Part shown: positions 26,256-35,251 of the stretch, one piece after another
How the letters are laid out: every line of letters begins with the position of its first letter
Numbering within the stretch: position 1 is the stretch's first letter
NCBI GenBank assembly: GCA_016860845.1
Contig: BOKF01000017.1
Coordinates: forward strand, 105,061 to 169,060
Source: Chloroflexota bacterium
GTDB taxonomy: Bacteria; Chloroflexota; Anaerolineae; 4572-78; J111
Direction of reading: 5' to 3'
Length of the DNA: 64,000 bases
The notes under the pieces: model-generated
What the model was told of the DNA's origin: nothing
Seen by the model: the letters and a program-made list of their open reading frames with translations, nothing else
The model's database searches: none
Position numbers and translations under genes: made by a program

Positions 26256-29200
26256 ATGCTCACTCCCCACCAGGCTCTGCACCAATACTTCGGCTTCGAT
26301 CAGTTTCGCGAGGGGCAAGAGGCAGCGGTGCAGCGCGTCCTCAACGGCCAGCACACCTTATTAGTCATGCCGACCGGCTCCGGCAAATCGCTGACTTACC
26401 AACTGCCAGCCCTCCTCCTGCCCGGCCTGACCCTGGTCATCTCGCCGCTCATCGCCCTGATGAAAGACCAGGTCGAAAGCCTGACTGAAGCCGGCCTGCC
26501 TGCCACCTACATCAACAGCTCGCTGCCGCCGCAGGAGGCCAATCAGCGCACCCGGGCCGTATTGGAGGGGCACGTCAAGCTGCTCTACATTGCCCCGGAA
26601 CGACTGCGCAGCCGCGATTTCACCCGCGCCTTGGCCCGGGTCAAGGTCAGTTTGCTGGCGGTGGACGAAGCCCACTGTATCTCCCAATGGGGGCATGATT
26701 TCCGGCCCGATTATCTGCAAATCGGGCCGATCTGGCAGGCCATGGGCCAGCCGACCCTGCTGGCGACGACCGCTACGGCCACGCCGGCGGTCCAAAAAGA
26801 CATCGTCAAGCTGCTGGGGCTGACTCACGCCCAAACCATTGTCACCGGTTTCAACCGGCCTAACCTGACCTTCCGGGTCAAATTCACTCCCGATGCCCGG
26901 ACCAAGCTGCAAACCTTGCCTGCCCTGTTGAGCAAAAGCGAGGGCAGCACCATCGTCTACACCGCCACCCGCCGTAACGCCGACGAAGTCGCGGATTTTA
27001 TTCGCAGTGCTGTCGGCATTCCGGCCCAAGCCTATCACGCCGGGCTGGATCGCTACCAGCGCGACCAGGTTCAAAATGATTTTATGGCCGACCGGCTGAA
27101 GGTGGTGGTTGCGACCAATGCTTTTGGCATGGGAGTAGACAAAGCGGACGTGCGGGCGGTCATCCATTATAACCTGCCGGCCACGGTGGAAGCGTATTAT
27201 CAAGAGGCAGGCCGGGCCGGGCGTGACGGCCTGCCCGCTGAGTGTCTGCTCCTCTTTGCCCCCGACGACCAGGGGCTGCAAGAATGGCTGATCAACAGCG
27301 ACACCCCCGCCTACGAAGACCTCCACCAGATTTACGGCTTGCTCAGCCACGCCGCCAACGACGGCGAAGTCTATGCGGCCCTTCATGAATTGGCCGACAG
27401 CACCAGCCTGCACCCGGTCAAAATTCGAGTCACCTTGAGCGAATTGGAGTTGGCCGGAGTGATTTTTCACCTGGGCGACCAGGGCGGCTACGGTCACTGG
27501 AAAGTTCTACCCCTGGCCGGCCGCGTCCTGGAAGAGCGAGCCGAAGCTATCGAGAAACGGGCCAAGATTCGCCGCCAACTGCTGGACAAGATGGTTCACT
27601 ACGCCCAGTTGACCACCTGCCGCCGCGAGTTTCTCCTGACCTACTTCGGCGATGCCACGCCGCCCCAATCTCCCCGCTGCTGCGACAACCACGCGGCGGA
27701 ACGAATCGAAGATCTGCCCAAGGCCGTCACCACCCAGGAGTGGTTCCCGCTGGTTGTACTGGAAACCGTGCGCAGCTTACAGCAGCGGCCCGTCGGGCGC
27801 AGCCGCCTGGCCCAACTGCTCAACGGCTCCCGCTCGCAAGACATGCAGCAGTTCGGTTATGACCGCCACAAATTCTACGGCAAACTGGGCGGTCTCAGCC
27901 AGCGCCAACTGGTCGAATTGATTGATGCCATGATCGAGACTCGTTACTTGCGCCTCAGCGGCGGAGACCTGCCGGTGCTGAGCCTGACCCCGCTGGGCCT
28001 TCAAGCCCTAGAATCTCGCGCCGCGCTGCCCATTCGCCTGGCCAGCCTGGCGGGAGAAGCCGACGCCGTTGACCGCTGGCAGGCCAAAAGTGAGCGTTCG
28101 GATACGGTGATCCAGACTTATGAACTGTTCAAACAAGGGCTTACTCCGGCCCAAATTGCGGCCGAACGCACTTTAACAGAAATGACCATCTATAGTCACC
28201 TGGCCCGTCTTATCGCCGATGACAAAATTGAGCTGCACCGGCTTGTCCCGCCCGAAATTGAAACGCAGGTCCTCCAGGCCGTCCAAACCGTTGGCAGCGC
28301 TGCTTTGCTCTCCCCCCTCAAAGCCATCCTGCCTGATGAGATCACCTTTGACCAAATTAAATGCGTTCTGGCCGCTCATCCTGAATCACCACGAGCTAGC
28401 GTGACGTTGGAAAGCGCCCACAAAGTGGAACAGAGAGTGGTAGCCCTAGGCGAGAGCGGTAATGTGGAAGGTGTACCAGAACTTATCGAAGCACTAAGGC
28501 ACAGCGACGGCAATGTCCGTCGCCTGGCTGCTTCAGCCCTGGGTAAAATTGGCGACTTGCGCGCGACAGAACCGTTGCTAGAGCTTTTAGCTACTGAGAC
28601 AAAGCCTCAAGTTCGCCAATACGCTATCAAAGCTTTAGGAAAAATCGGCGATCCTCGCGCTTACTCTCTTCTTGAGCAGATAGCCACAAATCCTGCCGAA
28701 CAGGATTACAACGTTAAAGCAGCTCAGCAAGCATTAACAAATATTTTTAAAGCAAAGCCATCCCACACTTCTGTCCCCCCTGCTCCCCTGCTCCCCCGCT
28801 CCCCTGCTGCCACTCCTTCTCCCGACATAATCATCCTCGAAACCGTGGCGAAACTCGGCGGGACGCTGGGCCGGACGGGGCTGGCTCAATTCCTCACCGG
28901 CTCGAAAGCCAGTTGGCTGGAAACCTTTGCCCAATATTCCGCCTATGGGCAGTTGGCCTCACTGTCACAGCAAGCGGTGCTGGATATTATTGACGCCCTC
29001 ATTAGCGATGGACGTTTGGTCACAACGGGTGGAAATCGGCCCAAGGTGGTTTTGGCGGGGGAGATTAAGGCTAACGCACAGGCCGAGGCTGCCCTAAAGG
29101 GGGCTGGTGCACAGGCGAAGGAAGAGGAGGGGATTGATGAGGCGAGGAGGCGTGAGGCGATAGACCATAAAAAGACTGGCGCGCCCGAAGCGGTTATCAT

Positions 29201-29867
29201 TCCAGCGGCAACGTCCGCTGAGCCGGATCCGACTCTTTTGGAAGCTTTGCGAGCCTGGCGCACGCAGCAGGCCAAAAGCCAGGGAGTCCCACCCTACATT
29301 ATCTTTTCCAACAAAGTTTTGGAAGCTATTGCGGTACAGCATCCCGCTACATTGGCGGAATTGGGAGACATTTCGGGGGTAGGACCGGCGAAATTGGAGC
29401 AGTATGGCCCGGCCGTGATTGCGCTCATCAGCAAAACTTTTGGCGGTGAAAGCCAATCGCTGGTACGGGAGCGACCGGAGACTGTTGAAGGGGAAGAGGG
29501 ATTTCCAAGTTCAAATCCACCGCAGGACTTTGGGAAGAATCTTATAAGTGAACAAACTATAAGAAACACACCAACAAGCGAAATCCAAAATCGTAAATCC
29601 AAAATCCCAAATCCCCTCGAGGCTATGCTCGCCGTCGTTTCCGACCTCGACGGCCTGTTGTCCCCGGCCGGCCTGGCCGCCCTCCTGGTCGCCGCCCCCG
29701 GCGAAGTTGTCCCTTTCAGCGACCACGAACTCTGCGGTGTCTTCCACGGCAGCCTGTCTCTTGAGGCCATCGAGACACATATTCAGGAAGCCATTCAATC
29801 CAAGCAACTGGCCTTGACCCGGCAGCAGCGGTTGATTCTGGGAAAGCCAGTAGCCAGTAATCAGTAG
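26256..29867 (+). CDS. recQ: Very large RecQ-family helicase with HEAT repeats
   Basis: 1203 residues, about twice a normal RecQ. Order: helicase core (Walker A MPTGSGKS near 38-45, DEAH near 137, GRAGRDG near 325); zinc-binding region with C, C, CC; a winged-helix RQC region (about 490-590); a further helix-turn-helix part (ITFDQIK region, to about 710); HEAT repeats (about 725-830); a second RQC-like winged helix (about 850-925); HRDC (about 990-1065); and a third winged-helix-like C-terminus (about 1120-1190). The linkers at 937-955 and 1109-1120 are encoded by repeats (shared with polA, and AAATCGT heptads). The stop lies in another heptad array. AGGAG precedes the ATG. 3'-5' DNA unwinding is the expected core activity. 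Confidence 0.9.
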   Translation: MLTPHQALHQYFGFDQFREGQEAAVQRVLNGQHTLLVMPTGSGKSLTYQLPALLLPGLTLVISPLIALMKDQVESLTEAGLPATYINSSLPPQEANQRTRAVLEGHVKLLYIAPERLRSRDFTRALARVKVSLLAVDEAHCISQWGHDFRPDYLQIGPIWQAMGQPTLLATTATATPAVQKDIVKLLGLTHAQTIVTGFNRPNLTFRVKFTPDARTKLQTLPALLSKSEGSTIVYTATRRNADEVADFIRSAVGIPAQAYHAGLDRYQRDQVQNDFMADRLKVVVATNAFGMGVDKADVRAVIHYNLPATVEAYYQEAGRAGRDGLPAECLLLFAPDDQGLQEWLINSDTPAYEDLHQIYGLLSHAANDGEVYAALHELADSTSLHPVKIRVTLSELELAGVIFHLGDQGGYGHWKVLPLAGRVLEERAEAIEKRAKIRRQLLDKMVHYAQLTTCRREFLLTYFGDATPPQSPRCCDNHAAERIEDLPKAVTTQEWFPLVVLETVRSLQQRPVGRSRLAQLLNGSRSQDMQQFGYDRHKFYGKLGGLSQRQLVELIDAMIETRYLRLSGGDLPVLSLTPLGLQALESRAALPIRLASLAGEADAVDRWQAKSERSDTVIQTYELFKQGLTPAQIAAERTLTEMTIYSHLARLIADDKIELHRLVPPEIETQVLQAVQTVGSAALLSPLKAILPDEITFDQIKCVLAAHPESPRASVTLESAHKVEQRVVALGESGNVEGVPELIEALRHSDGNVRRLAASALGKIGDLRATEPLLELLATETKPQVRQYAIKALGKIGDPRAYSLLEQIATNPAEQDYNVKAAQQALTNIFKAKPSHTSVPPAPLLPRSPAATPSPDIIILETVAKLGGTLGRTGLAQFLTGSKASWLETFAQYSAYGQLASLSQQAVLDIIDALISDGRLVTTGGNRPKVVLAGEIKANAQAEAALKGAGAQAKEEEGIDEARRREAIDHKKTGAPEAVIIPAATSAEPDPTLLEALRAWRTQQAKSQGVPPYIIFSNKVLEAIAVQHPATLAELGDISGVGPAKLEQYGPAVIALISKTFGGESQSLVRERPETVEGEEGFPSSNPPQDFGKNLISEQTIRNTPTSEIQNRKSKIPNPLEAMLAVVSDLDGLLSPAGLAALLVAAPGEVVPFSDHELCGVFHGSLSLEAIETHIQEAIQSKQLALTRQQRLILGKPVASNQ
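29066..29120. repeat. Interspersed repeat shared with polA (recQ copy)
   Basis: Contains GCCCTAAAGGGGGCTGG and GTGCACAGGC, matching the polA copy at 17361-17411 in order and reading frame. It encodes an Ala/Lys/Glu linker between the second winged helix and the HRDC domain. Confidence 0.75.
29581..29615. repeat. Heptad repeat AAATCCA/AAATCGT within recQ (5 units)
   Basis: Five units of AAATCCA, AAATCGT or AAATCCC in the recQ coding frame, giving the linker QNRKSKIPNP. It is the same family as the intergenic arrays at 496 and 35195. Confidence 0.85.
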
Positions 29868-29882
29868 CCAGTAATCAGAAGA
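29848..29882. repeat. Heptad repeat CAGTAGC/CAGTAAT (5 units)
   Basis: Five 7-nt units at the end of recQ; the TAG stop codon at 29865-29867 is part of the array. Family of AGTAGTC/TGACTAC. Confidence 0.85.
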
Positions 29883-29908
29883 TTATGTTTCCGGCTACCG
29901 TCTGCCGT

Positions 29909-30241
29909 TTACCCTCCACCGAACAGACCAGAGCCGCCTTTGATGGTCTCTTTTTCCTCATAACCATCACGAGTACAGCGCCAGGTGATGTGCATAATAA
30001 AGGCATCGCTCTTATCTCGTTCAGCCCCGATTTCTTGCAGCGGTCCATCACACTGAGGGCAGCGCCGGCCAATTAGGGCGCGGGCGGCAAAAATAACCCC
30101 GTAGAGCAGGGCAAAAACGTAGACAAACTGAAAGCTGATAAAAAACGTAAAAAAGCCGGTCACGGCCAGCAGCGGCAGCAGCAGTTTGGGGCTGCCCAAT
30201 CCTTCACGCAAATCGTGCAGAATGTGGCCGGAACGGATCAT
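29909..30241 (-). CDS. Small membrane protein with zinc-ribbon-like motif
   Basis: 110 residues. Two closely spaced hydrophobic segments (about 20-53) precede a CPQC motif and a third cysteine in WRCTRDGYE. Unknown function, no family recognised. Its start is 2 nt after the end of the EthD-like gene, so the two are probably one transcription unit. Confidence 0.65.
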   Translation of the reverse strand: MIRSGHILHDLREGLGSPKLLLPLLAVTGFFTFFISFQFVYVFALLYGVIFAARALIGRRCPQCDGPLQEIGAERDKSDAFIMHITWRCTRDGYEEKETIKGGSGLFGGG

Positions 30242-30243
30242 TG

Positions 30244-30570
30244 CTAACTCGCTTTCACTTCGGTCAAAACCTCTTCCGAAATCAAAAAAACAGGGTTGGC
30301 CACCCCTTTTGTAGACTCCAGCAAATTAGCCTGAAACTCCGCTTCAAAAAATGAGCGGCGAAAGGTCTCCATATCGGGGAAATAGGCTTCGGTCATGTAG
30401 CGGTAGGGCGTTTCAGGATTGGGCCAGCCTTCTTGAATGATATAAAAGTCACTTTTGAGCACGCCGGGCATCGCCATATTTTCGGCCTGATGCTCTGTGG
30501 TCCGCCAACGCACAAACGCCTCATGATCGGCCCCCGGCAAAAGATTGTAAATTACAGTGAGTTTGATCAT
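30244..30570 (-). CDS. EthD-like ferredoxin-fold protein
   Basis: 108-residue dimeric alpha/beta-barrel (EthD/ABM-like) protein; MIKLTVIYNLLPGADHEAFVRWRTTEHQ and the YPD-type PDMETFRRSF stretch are typical. EthD proteins are small partners in ether or aromatic compound breakdown, but most members are of unknown function. A GGAGG site precedes the ATG at 30570 by six nt; an upstream in-frame GTG at 30576 is less likely. It is cotranscribed with the small membrane protein. Confidence 0.75.
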   Translation of the reverse strand: MIKLTVIYNLLPGADHEAFVRWRTTEHQAENMAMPGVLKSDFYIIQEGWPNPETPYRYMTEAYFPDMETFRRSFFEAEFQANLLESTKGVANPVFLISEEVLTEVKAS

Positions 30571-30766
30571 TTTCACCCTCCGGGAAGCAAGTTTTGATAA
30601 AGCTCGGTAAAAGAAGGATTATGAATTAAGCCGTAATGATAGCTGCAAAATGGCAGGAATGGGAGTCGAAGGTGCACATTAGGCTCCTCTGGGTTAAGCC
30701 TGGCCCATGCTATACAGATTTTATACTTAAGCCAAACTGAGCACCAGAATTTGTCCTGTATTCCTC

Positions 30767-30794
30767 TTTACGTTTCGGCAGTAACGAGTATAAT
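30767..30794 (+). promoter_or_regulatory. Probable argS promoter
   Basis: TTTACG (30767-30772), 16-nt spacer, TATAAT (30789-30794), in front of the TTG start at 30835. Confidence 0.6.
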
Positions 30795-30834
30795 CTATAG
30801 TTTATATTCTATTTGCCTCGGCGAGGATATAACC

Positions 30835-32484
30835 TTGATACGCTACCAACTGATTGAATTAATCAAAAACGCCATTCAGGCAGCCCAACAAGCGGGCGAT
30901 TTGCCCCCGTTCGACCTGCCCGAAATCGTGGTCGAGCGGCCCAAAGATCCGGCGCACGGCGATTTTGCCACCCCGGTGGCCATGAGCCTGGCCCGCCTGG
31001 CGCGCATGGCCCCGCTCCAGATTGCCGCTAAAATTATCAGCCATCTGCCCGCCGCCGATTACCTGGGCGAAGTCGCTGCTGCTCCCCCCGGCTTTATTAA
31101 CCTGCGCCTGGCCGAAAGCTGGCTGGCCCAGCAGGTCGAAACCATCTTGGCTGAGGGAGACGGCTTTGGTCGGGTGAACCTAGGCCAGAAAAATGTACAG
31201 GTCGAATTTATCAGCGCCAACCCAACCGGACCGCTGGTGGTCGGCTCCGGGCGTAACGCTGTCTTGGGCGACACTCTGGCCAAGGTGCTGGCTGCAACCA
31301 GTCACACCGTCCAGCGCGAGTATTATGTTAACGATGTCGGCACGCAGGTGGATAACCTGGGCAAGGCCATGTTTGCTCGCTACGCTCAGGCCCTCGGCCA
31401 GGCTGAACCCGACCCGGAAGAGTACCAGGGTGAGTACCTGGTCGAGATGGGACAGGCGGCGGCCCAACAGTTTGGCGACAAGTATCTGCACCTTGACCGG
31501 GCTGAGGCATTGGCCTTTATGCGCCGCTATGCGCTCGACGGTATTATCGCCGGTCTGAAAGAAGACACGGCTCTGATTGGCATTCATTTTGACAACTGGT
31601 TTTCCGAGCAAAGCCTGTACGACGACGGCACCTATGAATTGGCTCTGGACAAGCTCAAGGCCAAAAATATGCTCGTGGAGCGGGATGGGGCGCTCTGGCT
31701 GAAAAGCGAGGATGAGGACGACAAGGAGAATGTGATTGTCCGCTCCGATGGCCGGCCGACCTATTTTGCCTCGGACATTGCCTATGTCTGGAATAAATTG
31801 GGCAAGCGCAATTTTGAGTGGGCTATTTACATCTGGGGAGCCGACCATCATGGCCACGTCAAGCGGGTGAAGAATGCTGCCAAAGGTTTGGGCCTTGATA
31901 CCGATAAACTCACCATGATTCTGTACCAATTGGTAACACTTACCCGCGACGGGGTGCCGGTGCGGCAGAGCAAACGGGCCGGTAATTTTATTACCGTGCG
32001 GGAGGTGGTGGAGGAAATTGGCGCCGATGCTTTCCGCTTTATGCTCCTGACCCGCTCCGCCGACAGTCCTATGGAACTGGACCTGACTCTGGCGACCAAG
32101 CAGAGCAACGAAAATCCTGTTTTTTACGTGCAGTACGGCCACGCCCGGATTGCCAGCATTTTCCGCAAAGCTCAGGAGGAAGGGGCTTCCATGGAGGGAG
32201 GCGATGTTTCTTTGCTGACCCATCCCTCGGAAATGACGCTTATTCGGGAGATGCTGCGCCTGCGCGAGATTGTCGCCCACGCCGCCGAAAACCTGGCTCC
32301 CCACTACCTGACCTACTACGCCCAGGATTTGGCCACCGCTTTCCACGCCTTTTACCGCGACTGCCGCGTGGTCAGCGAGGATGCTGCTTTGACCGCCGCC
32401 CGACTGAAGCTGGTCAAGGCGGCACAGATTACCCTGGCCAATACGCTGCGGCTGATGGGAATGAGCGCGCCGGAGAGGATGTAG
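30835..32484 (+). CDS. argS: Arginyl-tRNA synthetase
   Basis: 549 residues from a TTG start at 30835, which has GAGG eight nt upstream; an ATG 84 nt further upstream lies before the -10 box and cannot be used from that promoter. Class I synthetase that charges tRNA-Arg. N-terminal Add1 domain, then [10 protein letters not shown], where the HIGH motif should be; here it reads VVGS (residues 135-138), with both His replaced. The KMSKS region is RQSKRAGNF. The rest (REYYVNDVG, the DALR C-terminal region ending SAPERM) is normal. The end is 2 nt before a RidA gene. Replacement of both histidines is notable, but the gene is otherwise intact and no other argS is visible. Confidence 0.93.
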   Translation: MIRYQLIELIKNAIQAAQQAGDLPPFDLPEIVVERPKDPAHGDFATPVAMSLARLARMAPLQIAAKIISHLPAADYLGEVAAAPPGFINLRLAESWLAQQVETILAEGDGFGRVNLGQKNVQVEFISANPTGPLVVGSGRNAVLGDTLAKVLAATSHTVQREYYVNDVGTQVDNLGKAMFARYAQALGQAEPDPEEYQGEYLVEMGQAAAQQFGDKYLHLDRAEALAFMRRYALDGIIAGLKEDTALIGIHFDNWFSEQSLYDDGTYELALDKLKAKNMLVERDGALWLKSEDEDDKENVIVRSDGRPTYFASDIAYVWNKLGKRNFEWAIYIWGADHHGHVKRVKNAAKGLGLDTDKLTMILYQLVTLTRDGVPVRQSKRAGNFITVREVVEEIGADAFRFMLLTRSADSPMELDLTLATKQSNENPVFYVQYGHARIASIFRKAQEEGASMEGGDVSLLTHPSEMTLIREMLRLREIVAHAAENLAPHYLTYYAQDLATAFHAFYRDCRVVSEDAALTAARLKLVKAAQITLANTLRLMGMSAPERM

Positions 32485-32486
32485 GA

Positions 32487-32906
32487 ATGCCAAGACAGAA
32501 TATAGCTACCGGCACACCGTGGGAGCCGATTGTCGGCTACTCGCGGGCGGTGCGAATTGGCAACGTGGTCCACGTATCCGGCACCACGGCGACCGATGCT
32601 AATGGGCAGATTGTGGGATTGGGCGATCCCTACGCCCAAACCGTCCAAACCCTGCGCAACATCGAAGCGGCCTTACAAGCAGCCGGAGCCAGCTTGCAAG
32701 ATGTGGTGCGGACACGCATGTATGTAACTAATATTGACGATTGGGAGAAAATCGGGCGGGCGCATGGTGAATTTTTTGGCGAGATTCGCCCGGCCACCAG
32801 CATGGTTGAGGTCAGCCGCTTAATTTCACCGGAGATGGTGGTGGAGATTGAGGCAGAGGCATATGTGGAAAACGGTCCACAGATGACACAGATGGACACA
32901 GATTAG
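32487..32906 (+). CDS. RidA/YjgF family protein
   Basis: 139-residue RidA-like protein; trimeric enzymes of this family remove reactive enamine/imine intermediates. The arginine and glutamate of the typical site are near [10 protein letters not shown] and [10 protein letters not shown]. It starts 2 nt after argS and is probably cotranscribed. The last 11 residues ([11 protein letters not shown]) are encoded by a short direct repeat CACAGATGACACAGATG and are unlikely to be ancestral. Confidence 0.88.
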   Translation: MPRQNIATGTPWEPIVGYSRAVRIGNVVHVSGTTATDANGQIVGLGDPYAQTVQTLRNIEAALQAAGASLQDVVRTRMYVTNIDDWEKIGRAHGEFFGEIRPATSMVEVSRLISPEMVVEIEAEAYVENGPQMTQMDTD

Positions 32907-32959
32907 ATGAGAAGGTTTTTTGTTCCAGAGCTTGGTTTGCGAACAAGAAGTTGTTATCT

Positions 32960-32990
32960 GGGGTCCAAAGCCGGGCTTTGGACCCCTTTT
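32960..32990 (+). terminator. Rho-independent terminator between ridA and the permease
   Basis: Arms GGGGTCCAAAGCC/GGCTTTGGACCCC followed by TTTTG. It ends ridA-argS and, as the two genes here converge, may also serve the minus-strand permease. The GTCCAAAG...CTTTGGAC core matches the hairpin at 39106. Confidence 0.8.
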
Positions 32991-33003
32991 GTCATTGGGT
33001 TAG

Positions 33004-34074
33004 TTATTTTCTCGGCACACCTTGCTTGACCCACGGGTCGAGGGCGTCACGCAGGCCATCACCAATGAGGTAGATGGCAAGCGTGGTCAGGAAGATAAAG
33101 ATACCGGGGGCAATGACCAGCCAGGGGGCGTCGGTGAAGTTGCCCAGCGACCCCTGCATCATATTACCCCAACTTGGATTAGGCGGTCCAATACCAACAC
33201 CCAGATAACTCAGGCCAGCCTCGGCGATGATCGCGCCGGCGATATCAAAAACGGCGATGACAATAATGATCGAGGAGACGTTCGGCAAAATATGGCGGAA
33301 CATGACCCGCCAGACCGAAGCGCCAATACCCCGGCTGGCGACAACGTATTCACGCTCCCGAATCGAAAAAATTTGGCCGCGCAGCAGCCGCGATAAGCCC
33401 ATCCAGCCTAAAGCGCCGATGAGCAGAGACAACCCTTCCGGGGTGCGGAAAAAAGGGAACGTGCCGGCCAGGATAATCAACAGAAAAAGCTGGGGGATGC
33501 TGCCCAGGGTTTGGATAACGGCATTGATAATATCATCAATAAACGTCGCCGCGTAATAACCGCTAATCAAGCCCATGATGACCCCCAGGGTCATGGAAAT
33601 TCCGGCCACGTAGGCGCCAATACGTAGCGAAATCCGCCCGCCATAAATACCCCGGGCTAATACGTCACGCCCCGCTTCATCGGTACCCAGCCAGTGACAC
33701 TGACCAACAGGAGCCGAAAAGCAGATTTGCCGGCCCTCGGCGGTGGTCCACGTTGGTGCTTTGTTACGAGTGCGCAGATTGGTATCTATCGGATCAAAAC
33801 CCAGCAGATTATTGGCAATCCAGGGAGCGGCCAGGGTGATGGTTATCATAAAAAGGAGCAAAAAGATGGCAGCCATGGTGATTTTATCGTGCCACAGCTT
33901 GGATGCTACTGCACCCCAGTAGGTTCGCTCTTGAACCTCCTGGGCAGATTTGGCCGCCTTGTGCGGGAGACCTAAGGTAGGACCGGCATCCCGCAGAGAA
34001 GATCGGCCGGTGACGCCGGCATCCGAAGCGAACAGAGGAAAAGCTTGAAAACCCGTTAATGTATGGAGGCCCAT
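33004..34074 (-). CDS. Peptide ABC transporter permease, DppC/OppC type
   Basis: 356 residues. Inner-membrane permease with about six helices and the EAA-type loop (ASRGIGASVWRVMFRHILPNV) that contacts the ATPase. It begins with an odd 45-residue Gly/Ser-rich stretch before the usual start around RTYWGAVASKLW, so the true start could be later, but no other ATG precedes the first helix. It follows the DppB-type permease by 42 nt holding a heptad repeat. No ATPase follows in the window; the next gene is convergent. Confidence 0.9.
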   Translation of the reverse strand: MGLHTLTGFQAFPLFASDAGVTGRSSLRDAGPTLGLPHKAAKSAQEVQERTYWGAVASKLWHDKITMAAIFLLLFMITITLAAPWIANNLLGFDPIDTNLRTRNKAPTWTTAEGRQICFSAPVGQCHWLGTDEAGRDVLARGIYGGRISLRIGAYVAGISMTLGVIMGLISGYYAATFIDDIINAVIQTLGSIPQLFLLIILAGTFPFFRTPEGLSLLIGALGWMGLSRLLRGQIFSIREREYVVASRGIGASVWRVMFRHILPNVSSIIIVIAVFDIAGAIIAEAGLSYLGVGIGPPNPSWGNMMQGSLGNFTDAPWLVIAPGIFIFLTTLAIYLIGDGLRDALDPWVKQGVPRK

Positions 34075-34083
34075 AGTTTTACC

Positions 34084-34119
34084 GTTGAATGTTGAAAGGT
34101 TAAAAGTTGAACGTTTTAC
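34084..34119. repeat. Heptad repeat GTTGAAT/GTTGAAC
   Basis: About five units of 7-8 nt (GTTGAAT, GTTGAAA, GTTGAAC, GTTTTAC) in the gap between the two permease genes; it includes the stop codon (34116-34118) of the upstream permease. Confidence 0.75.
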
Positions 34120-35153
34120 CTGCTGACATCATACTTTACTCTGGGGTCAACAATGCTGTAAAGGATGTCCACGACCAGCAGGCCGATAATGCCAAAAAAG
34201 GAACCGATGACAAAGATAGCCATCATGACCGGATAATCCCGGCTGTTGATAGCGGTGATGAATAGCCGGCCCATCCCCGGCCAGGAAAAGACGGTCTCAA
34301 ACAGCACCGAACCCGACAAAAACAGTACAAAGATGCCGCCAAAGCCGGTGACAAAGGGCATCAGGGCGTTGCGCAGCACGTGGCGAGTCATCACCCACCG
34401 CTCGGACAACCCCTTGGCGCGGGCGGTGCGCACGTAATCCTGGTTGAGCACTTCCAGCATCTCGAAGCGCAAAATGCGGGAGTAGCCGATCCAGCCGCCG
34501 GTGGCGGCGACCAGCGCCGGTAAAATAAGGTGATGCAGCCGGTCCAGCAGCGACCCATCGCCAATGTCATACATCCCACTCAGCGGCACCAGGCCCAGGT
34601 AGCCGCCCAGAAAAATGAGCAGCAACAGGCCCAGCCACCAGTCAGGCACAGTATTAATCACTACCGTCGTTATGCGAATAAAATGGTCGGGCAGGCGGCC
34701 GCGGTTAAGCGCAGCCAGAATGCCCAGAGGAACACCAATCACCATACCCAAAATCAGGGTAGCGACAGCCAGGGTCAAGGTCGCCGGAATGCGTTCGAGA
34801 ATCGGGTCAATGGCCGGCTGTCCCTTGTAGAAAAAAGAGCGGCCAAAATCCAGGCGGACAATACCCCGGCCGCACCTGGACTCATCATTCAAACAGCGGC
34901 CGCTGCGCCAGGTAAGGTTTTGGGGCATCCAATCTTCGCCGGCCAGCCAGGCCAGGTATTGAACCGGAATGGGCCGGTCAAGGCCGTACAGTTGGGTCAA
35001 ACGCCGGGCATCCTCGCCGGTCGCTTTAGGGTCTTCTTCCAGGAATTGAACCGGGCCGCCAGGCGCAAGTTTATAGATCCCAAAGCTGATGAAGGTGGCG
35101 GCCAACAGCAAGAAAAACGATTGAATCCCGCGTCGAATAATATAACGAGCCAT
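34116..35153 (-). CDS. Peptide ABC transporter permease, DppB/OppB type
   Basis: 345 residues. N-terminal MARYIIRRGIQSFFLLLAATFISF is the typical DppB start, and the cytoplasmic loop DYVRTARAKGLSERWVMTRHVLRNAL is the EAA motif. Six hydrophobic helices. It is cotranscribed with the binding proteins; its stop codon lies in a heptad array. Confidence 0.93.
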   Translation of the reverse strand: MARYIIRRGIQSFFLLLAATFISFGIYKLAPGGPVQFLEEDPKATGEDARRLTQLYGLDRPIPVQYLAWLAGEDWMPQNLTWRSGRCLNDESRCGRGIVRLDFGRSFFYKGQPAIDPILERIPATLTLAVATLILGMVIGVPLGILAALNRGRLPDHFIRITTVVINTVPDWWLGLLLLIFLGGYLGLVPLSGMYDIGDGSLLDRLHHLILPALVAATGGWIGYSRILRFEMLEVLNQDYVRTARAKGLSERWVMTRHVLRNALMPFVTGFGGIFVLFLSGSVLFETVFSWPGMGRLFITAINSRDYPVMMAIFVIGSFFGIIGLLVVDILYSIVDPRVKYDVSR

Positions 35154-35194
35154 TTTGATTTCCGATCCTTCGACTTCGCTCAGGACAAGTTTTG

Positions 35195-35241
35195 GATTTA
35201 CGATTTACGATTTACGATTGGAATTCCAATCGTAAATCGTA
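35195..35241. repeat. Heptad repeat GATTTAC/AAATCGT with inverted halves
   Basis: Three GATTTAC units, a GGAATTCC centre and two units of the complementary AAATCGT, between a binding-protein gene and the DppB gene. It is the same family as the coxS/coxL and recQ arrays. Confidence 0.85.
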
Positions 35242-35251
35242 AATTTCTTTG

